A stretch of DNA of 15,308 nucleotides from assembly GCA_039819885.1 (NCBI GenBank), contig JBCBRD010000067.1, positions 1 to 15,308 on the forward strand, read 5' to 3'. Origin of the DNA: JBCBRD01 sp039819885. GTDB taxonomy: Bacteria; Pseudomonadota; Alphaproteobacteria; Rhizobiales; Hyphomicrobiaceae. Numbering within the stretch: the first letter of the stretch is position 1; each line of letters starts with the position of its first letter. The position numbers and the translations under genes are program-made. A model generated the notes under the pieces. That model was given only the letters and a program-made list of their open reading frames with translations. It was not told the DNA's origin and made no database searches. Below, piece by piece: positions 14,195 through 15,308 of the stretch.

Positions 14195-15308
14195 CTACCC
14201 GCCGGCCCGCTTTTGCAAGATACGTGGGAAGTCATCTTCACCATGGGTATCTTGGTTCGTCGCACGAACTCCAGTTGCACCAGAGCCGAACCATGCCCCA
14301 TCAGATTGCCCTTCACGGGCAGTAGGCGCATTTGCTTGTTGTGCGGGCGCAGCCTGCGCCGGAGCACTTTGCAATTGAGCAGGTTGTCCAGCACCTGCAG
14401 CGGCACCAGTTGTCCGACGATTAGCAGGACCGCTGCCACGCGGCGCTCCCGAAGAGAACCATGCTTCAATCAGATCAAGTTCATCTGCAGACAATTGCAG
14501 CCCTTGCGACCGACAACGTGCGACGACGAAGTTTCTAAAGCGACTAGCGAACAACGCTGCAGACGCTCCTTGCTCAAACCATGGATCGGCTTCGCTCACC
14601 ACTTCCAGGACAAACCGGACATCATCACGACGAACTTCAACGCCGTTGTCCTGCGCGCGCTGGGCAATGTTCACAAGCGTGGCAGACCCTGTCAGTCCGT
14701 TGTTTGTGATTTCCTCGGCCATCACCTGGAAGAGTACGCGATACTCAGGTGGCGACAACGGAGGTGCCTGACACGCCTCGTGTATCCTTGCAATGGCCGC
14801 CTGCAAGGCGCTGGCCGAACTCTCACGCGATGGCCCGGAAGCCGGTTGCGTTTGTGCAGGCCGCGGCTGAGATGGCTGCGAGGCTTGTGCCGGCTCAATC
14901 GGGCCTTTCGAGACGGGAGTGTTCCGCTCGTGTTGTGGAGCACCGGAAAAGACCTGCTGTGTAGGTTGGGATGGGTCAGCATCAATACGGCGCTCCTGAC
15001 CGATATCGCCACGCCCAAGAGTTCCACTCGATGGAGCATTTGGAACCTGCTCGTGCACAACGGCTTGTGGCTGCGCATAGGCCTGAGGCTCTGGCTGGTG
15101 GTTAGCGTTAGGCATCCCGGAGGGCTGTCCATTCGCATATGCTGATGGCGCAGCAACACCACTCGTCAATGGGCTTGGAGCCTGCGCATGGCTCGGTTGC
15201 CGGGACTGAGCAACAGGTTGTGACAGCGAGGGTTCAATGCGCACGTCACTTTCAGGCTGGACCTGCGGCTGTGGTGTTGCCAAAGCCGGTTGTGCGGTCC
15301 GAGACGGT
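14195..15308 (-). CDS. C-terminal part of a Pro/Gln/Ala-rich protein with one folded domain (partial)
   Basis: The frame is open to the window edge, so the start lies outside; 370 residues are visible. The TTG at 15283 is not convincing as a start. Residues 1-165 are low complexity, rich in Pro, Gln, Ser and Ala. A compact helical domain follows (about 166-284): ALQAAIARIHEACQAPPLSP, then EYRVLFQVMAEEITNNGL, then DDVRFVLEVVSEADPWFEQG and SRFRNFVVARCRSQGLQLSA. The end (285-370) is again Ala/Gln/Pro-rich with APAQ-like repeats. The helical block hints at a winged-helix or OST-HTH (LOTUS)-like domain, which might belong to an RNA-linked NYN-type protein, but this is a low-confidence guess from recollection. 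Its true N-terminus would decide. The transcript ends at the terminator at 14122-14153. Confidence 0.55.
   Translation of the reverse strand, partial: PSRTAQPALATPQPQVQPESDVRIEPSLSQPVAQSRQPSHAQAPSPLTSGVAAPSAYANGQPSGMPNANHQPEPQAYAQPQAVVHEQVPNAPSSGTLGRGDIGQERRIDADPSQPTQQVFSGAPQHERNTPVSKGPIEPAQASQPSQPRPAQTQPASGPSRESSASALQAAIARIHEACQAPPLSPPEYRVLFQVMAEEITNNGLTGSATLVNIAQRAQDNGVEVRRDDVRFVLEVVSEADPWFEQGASAALFASRFRNFVVARCRSQGLQLSADELDLIEAWFSSGAPRGSGPANRRTTGAAAGAGQPAQLQSAPAQAAPAQQANAPTAREGQSDGAWFGSGATGVRATNQDTHGEDDFPRILQKRAGG

Noticed and set aside
14138..15145. Plus-strand open frame of 335 codons
   Set aside because: It is antisense to the Pro/Gln-rich minus-strand gene, starts inside the terminator, and has a Arg/Cys/Trp-rich shadow composition.

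Overview
The window looks like chromosomal DNA of an alphaproteobacterium, most likely a Hyphomicrobiales (Rhizobiales) relative of moderate GC content. The evidence is gene content: a PHB operon phaA-phaB with divergent phaR, an L32 gene (rpmF) close to mtgA, an alphaproteobacterial-type IspA, and small membrane proteins of the kind found in this group. The genus cannot be fixed from the sequence alone.

Layout. Bases 1-2155 are an eroded stretch: an unrecognised reading frame broken by a TAG (1-306), the 3' end of an autotransporter beta-barrel gene (359-712, minus), an intact and unusual HflC-like gene that appears to carry two SPFH cores (713-1732, minus), and a pyridoxamine-phosphate-oxidase-family gene that has lost its middle and changed frame (1835-2147, plus). 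Next come a small coiled-coil protein (2152-2433, minus), a DUF2269-like membrane protein (2616-3155, plus), and a divergent pair: an NAD(P)-binding reductase-like protein (3226-3855, minus) and a TetR regulator (3943-4536, plus) sharing an 88-bp intergenic region with a palindromic operator candidate.

Bases 4551-7489 are core metabolism and envelope genes: ispA (minus), mtgA (plus), rpmF (plus) and a four-helix membrane protein (plus), closed by a clear intrinsic terminator at 7578-7609. A roughly 360-bp stretch without a recognisable gene follows. Then comes a PAS-GGDEF-EAL protein (7977-9908, plus) whose GGDEF signature is lost but whose EAL catalytic residues are kept, so it is probably a c-di-GMP phosphodiesterase.

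Bases 10044-13034 form the polyhydroxybutyrate module. PhaR (minus) is divergent from phaA-phaB (plus), which convert two acetyl-CoA to acetoacetyl-CoA and then to (R)-3-hydroxybutyryl-CoA. The polymerase phaC is not in the window. A TGC-rich site next to phaR fits autorepression. Inverted repeats stand upstream of phaA and between phaA and phaB, and a strong terminator follows phaB. The right end carries an exported pentapeptide-repeat protein (13147-13992, minus), a bidirectional terminator (14122-14153), and the C-terminal part of a Pro/Gln/Ala-rich protein with one folded domain (14195-15308, minus) that runs off the window.

No CRISPR array, tRNA, rRNA or complete insertion sequence was seen. 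There is no obvious new defence or biosynthetic system. The most unusual items are the duplicated-SPFH protein, the gene-decay stretch around it, and the set of inverted repeats around the pha genes.
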